Assembly: GCF_900130075.1 (NCBI RefSeq)
Contig: NZ_LT671418.1
Location: 2,914,001 to 2,978,000, forward strand
Length of the DNA: 64,000 bases
Direction: 5' to 3'
Origin: Herminiimonas arsenitoxidans
Lineage (GTDB): Bacteria > Pseudomonadota > Gammaproteobacteria > Burkholderiales > Burkholderiaceae_D
Part shown: piece by piece, positions 53,674 to 62,569 of the stretch
Position numbering within the stretch: the first letter of the stretch is position 1
Layout of the letters: every line of letters begins with the position of its first letter
The notes under the pieces: generated by a model
What the model was told of the DNA's origin: nothing
Seen by the model: the letters and a program-made list of their open reading frames with translations, nothing else
The model's database searches: none
Translations under genes and position numbers: made by a program

Positions 53674-54003
53674 TCAATGCTGCAATAGCAGTGTCAATAA
53701 AACCGACGAGTCTTCCAGCGCATGCAGGGAGTGCGGTTCGCCGCCTGCCAGATAGACCAATTCACCAGCGCGCAAGATTTGCGTAGCCTGATGCGCGTGT
53801 AATTCGATAGAGCCTTCCAGACATTGAATTGTGACAGCGCCGGGCACCTTGTGCTCAGGCATGCCTTTGCCACGCGGGAGTACCAAGCGCATCAATTCAA
53901 GTTGGGGTGTTTTAAACAGGGCGTTCGAGACGGCGCTGGAGATGCGCGTGCCGAGTGGGCGTATGTCGATCAATTGGCCAGATGTTGCGTGCGGTAGAGC
54001 CAT
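53674..54003 (-). CDS. Small single-domain cupin protein
   Basis: A protein of 109 residues forming one cupin barrel: GKGMPEHKVPGAVTIQCLEGSIELH (motif 1 with a His but lacking the usual HxH pair) and LVYLAGGEPHSLHALEDSSVLL (motif 2 with His). It resembles small cupins of unknown function. ATG 54003 has a good ribosome site (GAGGAG). A perfect palindrome lies 50 bases upstream. Confidence 0.85.
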   Translation of the reverse strand: MALPHATSGQLIDIRPLGTRISSAVSNALFKTPQLELMRLVLPRGKGMPEHKVPGAVTIQCLEGSIELHAHQATQILRAGELVYLAGGEPHSLHALEDSSVLLTLLLQH

Positions 54004-54051
54004 GATGTTCTCCTCAAGCTTGTTATCACGCGTGTGAAATGAGCGTCCCTC

Positions 54052-54067
54052 GTTTGTTATAACAAAC
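54052..54067. promoter_or_regulatory. 16-bp perfect palindrome upstream of the cupin gene
   Basis: GTTTGTTATAACAAAC is its own reverse complement. It lies 49-64 bases before the cupin ATG and contains a -10-like TATAAC. A further TTGTTAT half-site-like stretch is at about 54020-54026. It looks like an operator overlapping the promoter; the regulator is unknown. Confidence 0.6.
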
Positions 54068-54080
54068 AAAACGCGCCGGA

Positions 54081-54107
54081 TCAATCGACAATCCGATAGT
54101 CGATTGA
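54081..54107 (-). terminator. Hairpin after the small basic protein gene
   Basis: TCAATCGAC and GTCGATTGA form a perfect 9-bp stem around a 9-base loop, 31 bases past the stop of the gene at 54138. A T-rich stretch follows after nine bases. Confidence 0.5.
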
Positions 54108-54137
54108 TTCAGTAGGGTATTGGGAGTGTGTTGCTGA

Positions 54138-54338
54138 TTACTGCTCTTCCGGTTCCGATAACTTGGTTTTCAGCAAACGTTTCTGCTCTTGCCGTTGCCC
54201 GGAAATGGATTTTTGATGTGCACCGCCCACGCGTTGTTTGGCTGCGAGCGCGACGTGATTGCGCGGTTTCAGCGCTTGTTGCGAAGGCTCTATGCGTATC
54301 GTGAGCTTCTGTCGTTTGGCGAGTGCTTTATTGGCCAT
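54138..54338 (-). CDS. Small basic protein of unknown function
   Basis: About 66 residues, rich in Lys, Arg and Gln (KALAKRQKLTIRIEPSQQALKPRN ... KRLLKTKLSEPEEQ). No membrane segment and no recognised domain. The size, strong positive charge and conserved-looking KQ(K)LTIRIEP segment suggest a real nucleic-acid- or ribosome-associated protein, but that is inference. It lies 42 bases after hslU in the same direction. Confidence 0.6.
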   Translation of the reverse strand: MANKALAKRQKLTIRIEPSQQALKPRNHVALAAKQRVGGAHQKSISGQRQEQKRLLKTKLSEPEEQ

Positions 54339-54380
54339 GGCATTTATGGAGCGCATGGTGTTGCCATGCGCTCCATTCGA

Positions 54381-55733
54381 TTACAACACGTAACGTGACA
54401 AATCTTCATTCACTGACAACGCGCCCAGTCTTTCATTGACGTAGGCGGCATCGATAGCCAGCGTCTGTTCCGGGCTATCCGTGGCGGAAAACGAGATTTC
54501 TTCCAGCAATTTTTCCATCACTGTGTATAAGCGGCGCGCACCGATATTTTCAGTTTTTTCATTCACTGAATAAGCGATTTCTGCCATGCGCTGTATGCCG
54601 TCTGGTGAGAATTCGATTTTCACACCTTCAGTAGCCAGCAAGGCTTCGTATTGCTTGGTCAGGCAGGCGTCGGTACTGGTCAGTATGCGTTCGAAATCGG
54701 CAATCGACAATGATTCCAGTTCCACGCGTATCGGGAAGCGACCTTGCAGTTCCGGGATCAGATCCGATGGTTTGGCCAGATGGAAAGCGCCAGATGCAAT
54801 GAACAAGATGTGGTCGGTCTTGATCATGCCGTACTTGGTATTGACGGTCGTGCCTTCAACCAATGGAAGCAGATCGCGTTGTACGCCAGCGCGCGAGACA
54901 TCAGCACCACCGTTTTCTGAACGGGTCGCGATCTTGTCGATTTCATCGAGGAAGACGATGCCGTTTTGTTCAACGTTGGTGATGGCTTTTTGCTTCAGTT
55001 CATCTTCGTTGACCAGTTTGCCGGCTTCTTCTTCGATCAAGAGTTTCATCGCATCCTTGATCTTGATCTTGCGTGTTTTCTTGCGGCTAGCACCCACGCC
55101 GGAGAACATCGATTTGATTTGCTCGGTCATTTCTTCCATGCCGGGCGGTGCCATGATTTCCATCGTTGGGCCGGCTTCGGCCAATTCGATTTCGATCTCG
55201 GTATCGTCCATGGTGCCTTCACGCAAACGCTTGCGGAAAGTCTGACGTGTGGCGTTACCAGTAGTTGGCGCGGTGTCAGAAGGAGTAGTTGACGACGACG
55301 GATGGAAACCGAAATCGCGTGCTGGCGGTACCAGGATGTCGATGATGCGATCTTCCGCCGCATCTTCAGCGCGTGCACGTACTTTGCTCTTCTCTGCTTC
55401 GCGTGTTTGCTTGATGCCGATGTCGATCAGGTCGCGAATGATGGTGTCTACATCGCGGCCTACATAGCCGACTTCGGTAAATTTGGTGGCTTCGATCTTG
55501 ATGAAAGGTGCATCAGCCAGCTTGGCGAGGCGGCGTGCGATTTCGGTTTTGCCGACGCCGGTCGGTCCTATCATCAGAATGTTCTTGGGTGTGATTTCGT
55601 GGCGCAGAGGCTCGGCGACTTGCTGACGACGCCAGCGGTTACGCAATGCAATCGCGACGGCGCGCTTGGCGCGGCCTTGTCCGACTACATGTTTATCGAG
55701 TTCTGAAACAATTTCCTTGGGTGTCATGTTCAT
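54381..55733 (-). CDS. hslU: HslU, ATPase subunit of the HslUV protease
   Basis: AAA+ unfoldase that feeds HslV. Walker A is [15 protein letters not shown] near 57, the pore motif GYVGRD is at about 85-90, Walker B is [12 protein letters not shown] near 255, and the C-terminal sensor 2 domain is complete. The C-terminal tail DLSRYVL docks into HslV. ATG 55733 or 55727 are both possible starts. It is cotranscribed with hslV from a heat-shock promoter. Confidence 0.97.
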   Translation of the reverse strand: MNMTPKEIVSELDKHVVGQGRAKRAVAIALRNRWRRQQVAEPLRHEITPKNILMIGPTGVGKTEIARRLAKLADAPFIKIEATKFTEVGYVGRDVDTIIRDLIDIGIKQTREAEKSKVRARAEDAAEDRIIDILVPPARDFGFHPSSSTTPSDTAPTTGNATRQTFRKRLREGTMDDTEIEIELAEAGPTMEIMAPPGMEEMTEQIKSMFSGVGASRKKTRKIKIKDAMKLLIEEEAGKLVNEDELKQKAITNVEQNGIVFLDEIDKIATRSENGGADVSRAGVQRDLLPLVEGTTVNTKYGMIKTDHILFIASGAFHLAKPSDLIPELQGRFPIRVELESLSIADFERILTSTDACLTKQYEALLATEGVKIEFSPDGIQRMAEIAYSVNEKTENIGARRLYTVMEKLLEEISFSATDSPEQTLAIDAAYVNERLGALSVNEDLSRYVL

Positions 55734-55766
55734 GATGTTTTTTCGCAAAATGGTACGGTCAACACG

Positions 55767-56303
55767 TTAATCCAGCGTTTCTATCGTGTGCGACAGATTG
55801 GTATAGATGCAGAGTTCACCGGCTATCGTCAGTGATTTTTTGACGATTTCCAGCGGTGACAGATCGGTGTTTTCTTGCAAGGCTTTGGCGGCCGATTGCG
55901 CGTAAGTACCGCCTGAACCGATCGCGCCTATGCCGTCGTTTGGTTCCAGCACGTCGCCGTTGCCGGTGATGATCAGTGTGGTTTCATGATCGGCGACCAG
56001 CAGCATGGCTTCCAGACGACGCAACATGCGGTCGGTGCGCCAGTCCTTGGCCAGTTCGACCGAGGCGCGCATCAAGTGGCCCTGATGCTTCTCCAGCTTG
56101 CTTTCAAAGCGCTCCAGCAGGGTGAAGGCATCTGCGGTGCCGCCGGCGAAGCCGACCAGTACCTTGCCGTTATAGACCTTGCGTACTTTGCGCGCAGTGC
56201 CCTTCATGACGATATTGCCTAATGTGACTTGGCCATCGCCGCCGAGCGCAACAATGTTGCCGCGCCGCACTGACAAAATGGTGGTGCCGTGAAATTGTTC
56301 CAT
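55767..56303 (-). CDS. hslV: HslV, peptidase subunit of the HslUV protease
   Basis: Threonine protease of 178 residues from ATG 56303. The propeptide MEQFHG is removed to expose the catalytic Thr of [10 protein letters not shown]. The GGDGQVTLG and [21 protein letters not shown] segments belong to the 20S-type fold. The frame is open further upstream but lacks family similarity there. It precedes hslU by 33 bases. Confidence 0.97.
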   Translation of the reverse strand: MEQFHGTTILSVRRGNIVALGGDGQVTLGNIVMKGTARKVRKVYNGKVLVGFAGGTADAFTLLERFESKLEKHQGHLMRASVELAKDWRTDRMLRRLEAMLLVADHETTLIITGNGDVLEPNDGIGAIGSGGTYAQSAAKALQENTDLSPLEIVKKSLTIAGELCIYTNLSHTIETLD

Positions 56304-56370
56304 GCTTGCCTCTGTAATGAATGGGCTGAGGTTATGAGTCATCGCGCTAAAAGCGGATACTCACGAAAAA

Positions 56371-56396
56371 ATGGGGACGGACTATGCGATTACAAG
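56371..56396 (-). promoter_or_regulatory. Sigma-32 heat-shock promoter of hslVU
   Basis: On the minus strand CTTGTAA (-35, at 56396-56390), a 13-base spacer, then CCCCAT followed by T residues (-10, from 56376). This is one mismatch from CTTGAAA-N13-CCCCAT-T. It lies about 70 bases before the hslV ATG. Confidence 0.8.
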
Positions 56397-56426
56397 TCGA
56401 AATTGTGCCGTGATCTTGCAGAGATC

Positions 56427-57848
56427 TTAGTTTTTGCGCGGGACGATGCGCACGGCTTCTGTTATTCCCATGACATCACATAAGGCGATGATGAAATGAT
56501 TGGCGCTATACAGTTCTATGGTTTTGCCACTGTTGATCAGCGGGAGTAAATCGCCGAACAAGCGTCCTGCCGCGTTGAAATCCATGCGCGTCAGCTGTGT
56601 GCAATCCAGTATTACGGGATTATGTGTGTGTGCATACACAGTGATGTTCTTGCCCAGTGAGTCGGTGCGCGCGTCGATCACGACCGGCATCATGAAATGA
56701 TCAAGCCGTTCGTCATCCGGTGTGGCGGACTCTTCCGCATCGGTCACCACCTTGTTTTGCGGTGCGATAAAGGCTGGCGGCGATACTTCAAAGGTGATGC
56801 AGTAATCGATGCTGGTTTCTTCGAAATCGGATTCGCGATTCAGCAGGCGCAGGATTTCGAGCAACAGCAGCCATGGCGCTTCAGTTTCATCACGTCGGCC
56901 TACTTGCAGAATCGTGCGGATTTTTTCCGCCAATTCAGGTGCGCCGACCAGGATCAGTTTGTGATTGGATTTCTGCAAGCGCTTCAGGATGTTTAACAGC
57001 AAGCCACAGCCGACTGGATGGACTTCTGCCACGCGTGCAAATTCCAGCTTGAGCACATCGCTCATCTCTACCAAGTTCTTGATGCGTTCCAGTTGCTTGA
57101 TGATGCTGGCGTCGAGTTTGCCGGAGAAGGCAACGCTCGGTGTGGTGCTGGTGCGCGCGACAGCCGCTTTGGGCGTTTCGGTCGCGCTGCTTTCTACCCA
57201 TGTCGGCGGCGACATTTCAAACTTGTTGGCGTATTCGATAGACAGGTTTTCAAACAAGGCGCGTTGGCCTGTGATTTGATAAAGATCGAATAACATGCCC
57301 CACACGGTCAGCGGTGTGTTGCCGAGCGCCTCTTCTGCGATGGCATTTAATAATACTGGTTCGACCAGATCGGTTTGGCCGTTGGCAAACAGGATGGCGG
57401 CTTCTTCAATAACAGGCGCTGCTTCCGATTTGGAAATGGCGACCGGTCCGATGACTGTTTCTGCGCCCAGCAAAAATGCAGTGCTGGCACCCATGATATC
57501 GGGCAGCATCGATGGCTGGTCTAATTGTGGAGGTGTTACGGTTTTGGGCTTGCTATTGATCTGTGTATCTGGTGCACGCGTGTTGGTATTGAGAAACTGA
57601 CTTGGCGGTCCAGGCATGGTGTTGCCGCTGAACGGCAAGGGTTTGACGAACTCCGACGACATTTCCGATTCGATGGCATCGATCTTCATGGCGGTCGCAT
57701 GCGCGGCTTTGCGCTGCACCTGTTCGTTTTCGCTTTTTGCGTTAACGCGAGCCGTATTGCTGTCACGTTTCTTTTGCGAAGATTCCGCTTCAGTCGGCTT
57801 TCGTGCCGGCTGGCGGTCCTTCTTGCCAAATAGCGAAAAAATCCCCAC
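56427..57848 (-). CDS. Cytosolic double STAS-like domain protein
   Basis: About 473 residues from GTG 57848 (GIFSLFGKKDRQ). A basic, low-complexity N terminus (15-60) and Pro-rich linker lead to a helical region (about 130-215). Two STAS-like folds follow: about 230-320 (FSGKLDASIIKQLERIKNLV; VGCGLLLNILKRL) and about 390-473 (VILDCTQLTRMDFNAAGRLF). STAS domains relay regulatory signals or bind nucleotides. It has no recognised partner here. A short stem GCCTC-TTTG-GAGGC precedes the gene. Confidence 0.7.
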   Translation of the reverse strand: MGIFSLFGKKDRQPARKPTEAESSQKKRDSNTARVNAKSENEQVQRKAAHATAMKIDAIESEMSSEFVKPLPFSGNTMPGPPSQFLNTNTRAPDTQINSKPKTVTPPQLDQPSMLPDIMGASTAFLLGAETVIGPVAISKSEAAPVIEEAAILFANGQTDLVEPVLLNAIAEEALGNTPLTVWGMLFDLYQITGQRALFENLSIEYANKFEMSPPTWVESSATETPKAAVARTSTTPSVAFSGKLDASIIKQLERIKNLVEMSDVLKLEFARVAEVHPVGCGLLLNILKRLQKSNHKLILVGAPELAEKIRTILQVGRRDETEAPWLLLLEILRLLNRESDFEETSIDYCITFEVSPPAFIAPQNKVVTDAEESATPDDERLDHFMMPVVIDARTDSLGKNITVYAHTHNPVILDCTQLTRMDFNAAGRLFGDLLPLINSGKTIELYSANHFIIALCDVMGITEAVRIVPRKN

Positions 57849-57951
57849 GTCTATCCTGATAAGCAATGGCGTGCAATTTTAATAAGTACGCCAAGTTGTT
57901 AAGACGCCTCTTTGGAGGCAGTGTTAAAAATCCGCTTAAAGGTAACACAAA

Positions 57952-57977
57952 GCGACCCGCCGATTACAGTGGGTCGC
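57952..57977 (-). terminator. Probable terminator of the TonB-dependent receptor gene
   Basis: GCGACCC / GGGTCGC stem with a 12-base loop, followed on the minus strand by TTTGTG. It lies about 55 bases after the receptor stop. Confidence 0.55.
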
Positions 57978-58030
57978 CTTGTATAGGCAAAAATTTGCGT
58001 TAGCGATACAACATGTTTTAAGGACTGGTT

Positions 58031-60043
58031 TTAAAAACTGGTGCGCACGCCAATGATCAGGTTTCTGCCCGGCAGCGGCGCTACTTCACGCAGTACCGAA
58101 GTTGACAGGCGGATATCGTCGTTCAGCAAATTCTTGACGATGGCAAACCAGGTAATCGGCATGGCATTGTAGTTTTGCGTGTAGGACAAATTGGCATCGA
58201 CTTGCGTATAGGACGGCGTGACGAAATCTTCGAAACTTGCCAGCCGGTCTTGCTTCTCTGCATGCAATACCTTCAGGCCGGAGCGCCAGTTGCCTTCGCG
58301 ATAGCCGATTTCCGCGCCGAAGCGTGTAGTTGGTTGCAAAGGCAGATTGCCGGCGCCGGTCAAGGTGCCGCGTGAGGTATCGGCAAAACCGCGCCACGAC
58401 AAACCGTTGCCGCGCAGGTTGTAGCTGACTTCTGCTTCTATGCCGCGTATGACGGCGTCGTTTTGCGACCAGAAGCGCTCCATGAATTCGCCAGTTGGAT
58501 CGACAGCACCTGTGTCATCGACGCGTGTGCCATCGGTACGGCCGTAGACGTAGTTCTTCACGTTATTTTGGAAGACATTGGTTTTCCAGCGGATCAAGCC
58601 TTCGGTTTTTTGCAGGCTCAATTCAATATTGTGCGAGGTTTCCTTGCGCAGATTGGCATTGCCGATATCGAAAGTTGCTGTCGATTCGTGCGGGCCGTTG
58701 GAATACAGTTCTTCAATCGCCGGTGCGCGTTGCGCCACCGAGCCAGTCAAGCCCAGGCCATAACCTGGGGTGAAGGTCCATAAGCCGCCGAGCGAATACG
58801 AGCCCAGGTTGAAGTCACGTTGTACCAGGCCGGATGTGGCATCAGGTTTGCGTTTGACTGATTCGATACGTGCGCCTGCACTGACGCGGAAGGGGCCAAA
58901 ATCACGCTCTTCCAGCAGGAAGCCGGCAATCGATGTGCTCTTGGTAATCGGTACTGTTTCCGGTCCGCTGCCATCGGCCGCCAGCGCGGAGAAGGTCGAG
59001 TTTTCCGTTTGCAGGCCGAAGCTGCCGCGCCAGCCTGCAATAGGTTTATGCGTCAATTCCCAGCGGGTTTCCGTTGCATTGTTTTTGAAGTCGGTGGACG
59101 GTGTGCCATCTGCCTGATTCTCTGTGTGCTTGTAATCGGTGTGGCCGATCTTGAAGCGGAAGGATTCGAAGTTGCTGAACGGTTCCTTGATCAAGCCATC
59201 GATATCGTAGCGATTTTGCTTCAAGGTGATGAAGGATCTTTCCGCTGTGGGGATGCCGTAGCGATCATCGTTGACCCCGACCGATGCACCTATGTGTCCC
59301 CAGCTTTGAATATACGAGGCACCGAAGCCAACGCTGTTGGAGCGTGCGAAGGAATTGGGCAATTTGCCTGAACCTAAACTTGGATCACTCAGGCTGACAT
59401 TGCCGGGGATTTTGTAATCTTTTGCATCCCGTGCATTGCCGTCCACATGCAGGCCGATGTCGCCCGCTGCGCCATCGATGGAGAAGGACATATTCTTCAT
59501 TTGATCCGCGGTGCCGTAACGTACTTCTGCATCACCGGTCGGCTTGGCATTCAATACGGTCGGGATGCGGTTGTTGATGATATTGACGACGCCGCCTATC
59601 GCGCCGGAGCCGTATAGCAATGCTGCCGGGCCACGCAGAATTTCGATTTGTTGTGCAGTCGATGCTTCACCAGCGACTGCATGGTCATTCGACAGACTGG
59701 ACGCATCCATCACCGACATACCGTTTTGCAGAATCTTGACGCGTGGACCTTCCATGCCGCGAATGATGGGGCGCGATGCGCCTGCGCCAAAAGCTGAGGC
59801 AGAGACGCCGAGTTCTTGCGATAGCGTATCGCCTAATGAGTTGCCGAGTTTCTCGCGCAATTCATCGCCGTACAGCACCTTGGCGGGTGCCATGATTTGG
59901 GCGTTTTCATCATTGCCGAATGGCGTTGAGGTGACGACGACAGCAGGCAGTGTTTGCTCTGCCGACTGAGCTAGAGCGGATGCGGATAAAGATGCGAGCG
60001 CGGATAGGACGGCGCTTGCCAATAGAGTGCGTTGGGCGATCAT
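58031..60043 (-). CDS. TonB-dependent outer-membrane receptor, ZnuD-like
   Basis: About 670 residues from ATG 60043 (ribosome site AAGGAA). The signal peptide ends SALA|QSA. The TonB box LPAVVVTSTPFG is followed by a plug domain (about 40-150; GAGASRPIIRGMEGPRVKILQNG, ASSLSNDHAVAGEAS) and a barrel ending ...IIGVRTSF with terminal Phe. The plug sequence resembles ZnuD zinc receptors. Unlike neisserial ZnuD I see no long His-rich loop. It likely imports zinc or another metal complex, using TonB. Confidence 0.88.
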   Translation of the reverse strand: MIAQRTLLASAVLSALASLSASALAQSAEQTLPAVVVTSTPFGNDENAQIMAPAKVLYGDELREKLGNSLGDTLSQELGVSASAFGAGASRPIIRGMEGPRVKILQNGMSVMDASSLSNDHAVAGEASTAQQIEILRGPAALLYGSGAIGGVVNIINNRIPTVLNAKPTGDAEVRYGTADQMKNMSFSIDGAAGDIGLHVDGNARDAKDYKIPGNVSLSDPSLGSGKLPNSFARSNSVGFGASYIQSWGHIGASVGVNDDRYGIPTAERSFITLKQNRYDIDGLIKEPFSNFESFRFKIGHTDYKHTENQADGTPSTDFKNNATETRWELTHKPIAGWRGSFGLQTENSTFSALAADGSGPETVPITKSTSIAGFLLEERDFGPFRVSAGARIESVKRKPDATSGLVQRDFNLGSYSLGGLWTFTPGYGLGLTGSVAQRAPAIEELYSNGPHESTATFDIGNANLRKETSHNIELSLQKTEGLIRWKTNVFQNNVKNYVYGRTDGTRVDDTGAVDPTGEFMERFWSQNDAVIRGIEAEVSYNLRGNGLSWRGFADTSRGTLTGAGNLPLQPTTRFGAEIGYREGNWRSGLKVLHAEKQDRLASFEDFVTPSYTQVDANLSYTQNYNAMPITWFAIVKNLLNDDIRLSTSVLREVAPLPGRNLIIGVRTSF

Positions 60044-60121
60044 GATACTTCCTTGAAAACAAATAAAGACGAGCGCAAGCCGATAGCATGGCAATCGGAT
60101 GCGGCAGGAAAGGAAACTCAG

Positions 60122-60499
60122 TTACACCCGTGGCGGTGCGCGGGAAGAGAAGTGGCAGAGTAGCGGAGCGTCCCACGAGATATAGGCCGCCCATAAAGCG
60201 AGGACCTGTACGCTGGTTTGCAGTACAGGGGCGAATGGTAACAATGGTGCGCTGTCGGCCAGCGCCATGCCATCGTACAAGGTACAGGAGTGCGATTTAT
60301 CGCCGGCGTATTCGAGGTCGGGTTCGGCGATGCCTTGATCTGCGACGTGGGCGATCAGGTGGTGATTACCGGCCCAATCCGCATGTTCTATCCGATGGCG
60401 CATGCCCATCCACTGCGCAAACAGCACGACCACCACCAGCAATGCAGCGAAGCAAAGACGGCGGTTAGAGGCGGCAGGTGACGAGTATGCGGATTTCAC
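60122..60499 (-). CDS. DUF2946-like membrane protein
   Basis: A protein of 125 residues with a helix at about 17-33 and a periplasmic part containing GNHHLI, the conserved-looking DKSHSCTLYDGMALAD, and the terminal RAPP of this family. DUF2946 genes commonly sit beside TonB receptors for metals. It starts at GTG 60499, eleven bases after the DUF3299 stop. Confidence 0.7.
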   Translation of the reverse strand: MKSAYSSPAASNRRLCFAALLVVVVLFAQWMGMRHRIEHADWAGNHHLIAHVADQGIAEPDLEYAGDKSHSCTLYDGMALADSAPLLPFAPVLQTSVQVLALWAAYISWDAPLLCHFSSRAPPRV

Positions 60500-60509
60500 G
60501 AAATGATGT

Positions 60510-61028
60510 TTATTTATTCGATGCCAGTGTTGCGTTGCTCATGCGGTAGTACAAGCCCATAGGATCGTCTTTCATGATTTCCATCTTGCCGGAAACGATG
60601 ATGGGTTCTAGCGTGTACTTGACCGGTGTTTTGGACTTTACTTCGACGACGCCTTCCGGTCCGGCTGGCAGGCAGAAGCTGCAGCTTTGCGGTACTAGCG
60701 AAATCAGAAAGTGTTTTTGTTTCTCGCCCGGTTCCAAGGGCATCATGAAACCTTGCACCTTGATTTCCTGATTGTTCAGCGCGGCAATATCCTTGCTGAA
60801 TTCAGGCAAGATGCGATTCTTTACTTTCACTTGCTTGACCTTGGCCAGCGTGCTCCACGAAGTCACGCCCTTGATGTCATACAGCACCGGCATTTGTCCT
60901 GGCGTGTCGCCGACACCGGGTGGCGCGACATGTTGCTGACCTTGCTGCGGCGCAGTCGATGACCCCGCGGCGAAGGCTAGGGCCGGTGCCAGCAGGGCGA
61001 GTAGCAGAATGCGGGAGGTGGGGCGCAT
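60510..61028 (-). CDS. DUF3299-like exported protein
   Basis: About 172 residues from ATG 61028 (the frame opens earlier, at 61070). Signal peptide MRPTSRILLLALLAPALAFA. The conserved core has IKVQGFMMPLEPGEKQKHFLISLVPQSCSFCLPAGPEGVVEV, with a CSFC pair. Resembles PA4066 of the zinc-starvation operon of Pseudomonas aeruginosa (PA4063-PA4066), as I recall it. Periplasmic; function unknown. Confidence 0.75.
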   Translation of the reverse strand: MRPTSRILLLALLAPALAFAAGSSTAPQQGQQHVAPPGVGDTPGQMPVLYDIKGVTSWSTLAKVKQVKVKNRILPEFSKDIAALNNQEIKVQGFMMPLEPGEKQKHFLISLVPQSCSFCLPAGPEGVVEVKSKTPVKYTLEPIIVSGKMEIMKDDPMGLYYRMSNATLASNK

Positions 61029-61106
61029 GATCATTTCATCAAGTAATCGTAAGAACATCAGGTAGCTCATTGTACTGGGCGTGTTATGACGACTGGGAAA
61101 AAATGC

Positions 61107-61340
61107 TTAATGCACATGACGCATGCCGCACAACTTGCCGAGAGCCAAACCTTTGCAGGCGGCAGCAAGTTCCGCATGGCATACTTTTTCATCCTTGCCC
61201 TTGCTGATGCAGCGCGCTGCTGCATAGTGTGCGGCAGCGATTGCCTGATGCTGGGCTATGACGTCTCTCTTGTGTTCGCTGTCTTTTGCATGAGCAGAAA
61301 AAGCCCAGAGCGCGGTGCAAGTGATCAGTAAATATTTCAT
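61107..61340 (-). CDS. Small exported protein with twin spaced cysteines
   Basis: A protein of 77 residues. Signal peptide 1-18 (SAHA|KDS). The mature part has cysteines at 44, 54, 62 and 71, giving C-x9-C and C-x8-C pairs, and six histidines (23, 31, 38, 55, 75, 77). A helical hairpin with two disulfides, or metal binding, is plausible. A ribosome site (GAGGTCG) precedes ATG 61340. It lies 14 bases after the permease gene. I do not recognise a family. Confidence 0.65.
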   Translation of the reverse strand: MKYLLITCTALWAFSAHAKDSEHKRDVIAQHQAIAAAHYAAARCISKGKDEKVCHAELAAACKGLALGKLCGMRHVH

Positions 61341-61354
61341 ATCGACCTCAGAAT

Positions 61355-62569
61355 TTAATGTGACAGAGTACTGGCAATGTCAGTGCGATAAGCGCGCAGT
61401 GCCGGTAGCAGTGCGGCAATTAATCCGGTGCCTAGTGCCAGTAGCAATAGCCACACTTCATCCACACTGAAAATAAAGCCGGAGAGCGACAGATTTTGAT
61501 CTTCGCTCAGGATGCGTCCCAATACTTCGACTGCAAGATGTCCCAACAGCCAGCCGAGAGCTGCGCCTATCAGCGCCAGCAAGATGCCTTCTATCAACAG
61601 CAACATGAATAATTTGGACGGCGGCGCACCTAGCGTACGCAAGATGGCGAGATCGGCTTTGCGTTCTTCCAATGCGTTATATAACGCGACAAACATCGAC
61701 AGCGCCGCAGACAACAGCACAATGCCAGCGATGCCGCGCAAGACATCGATGCCGACACCTAGCATGCGGAACAACTTGGCGGCTTCCAACGCTGGTTGCG
61801 CTGCCTGCAATTCGCTTTGACTATTGATGAAGCGGGGCATGGTGATGGCCGCCAGCGGTGATGCGTACTGAACTAGCAGGGCAGTCAATTCACGCGATTC
61901 ATCCATCGCTTCTTTTTCTTGTGCATCACTGGCATCGAGACCGTGCGTTTTGTCGTGCACGTGCCATACCGATGCGACCGGCGTCAGGATTAAACGATCC
62001 AGTACAGTGCCTGTTGGCTGCAGTATGCCAACAACTTGAAAGGCGGCATCTTCATGTACTTCGCCTGCTTTGGACAAACCGTGTGAGCCAAAGAATTCGG
62101 CACCTATCTTCGCGTTGGTGCGCTTTGCTGCCTGCGCTCCGAAGACGGCTTGCATGGGCGCATCGAATATTTTTCCTTGTGCAATCGCACCCTGGTAATG
62201 CGCGATGTAATCGCTATTGGTACCAACGATGCGGTAGCCGTGATAGCTATCGCCCAGTGCCAAGGGCATGACTTTCTTTACCATGCGATTTTGCTGCAGC
62301 TGCGCTTCTGCGGCCAATGGAATATTGCCGGTTGGCGTATCGACATGATAGATGGATGACAGGATCAATTGCAGTGGCGAACCTTTGGCACCGACAACCA
62401 GATCGATACCTTCTGCATCACGCAGTGCGTTATCGGCGAGTTGCGTTGAGGCAGACAGGACGAAAGTCATCATCGCGATGCCGACTGCCATCAGCAGCAT
62501 ATTCAAAGTGCTGGATAACGGCTTGTGTCGCAGCGACTTGAGCGCGAGCGTAAATGCGTTCAGCGCCAT
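61355..62569 (-). CDS. FtsX/MacB-type ABC transporter permease
   Basis: A protein of 404 residues: one helix near 20-42, a large periplasmic domain (about 50-265), and three C-terminal helices (about 270-295, 322-345, 370-395). It shows ERKADLAILRTLGAPPSKLFMLLLIEG, the coupling segment of the FtsX family. It overlaps the ATPase gene by one base (TGATG). Resembles the permease of PA4063-PA4066-type zinc-linked operons and LolC/MacB relatives. Confidence 0.85.
   Translation of the reverse strand: MALNAFTLALKSLRHKPLSSTLNMLLMAVGIAMMTFVLSASTQLADNALRDAEGIDLVVGAKGSPLQLILSSIYHVDTPTGNIPLAAEAQLQQNRMVKKVMPLALGDSYHGYRIVGTNSDYIAHYQGAIAQGKIFDAPMQAVFGAQAAKRTNAKIGAEFFGSHGLSKAGEVHEDAAFQVVGILQPTGTVLDRLILTPVASVWHVHDKTHGLDASDAQEKEAMDESRELTALLVQYASPLAAITMPRFINSQSELQAAQPALEAAKLFRMLGVGIDVLRGIAGIVLLSAALSMFVALYNALEERKADLAILRTLGAPPSKLFMLLLIEGILLALIGAALGWLLGHLAVEVLGRILSEDQNLSLSGFIFSVDEVWLLLLALGTGLIAALLPALRAYRTDIASTLSH

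Noticed and set aside
54004..54084. N-terminal extension of the cupin gene up to 54084
   Set aside because: The extension crosses the palindromic operator, and ATG 54003 has a strong GAGGAG ribosome site.
60044..60121. Search for a Zur box upstream of the TonB-dependent receptor
   Set aside because: No GTTATA-N-TATAAC-like dyad is present here or in 63235-63327; zinc control remains inferred from gene content only.
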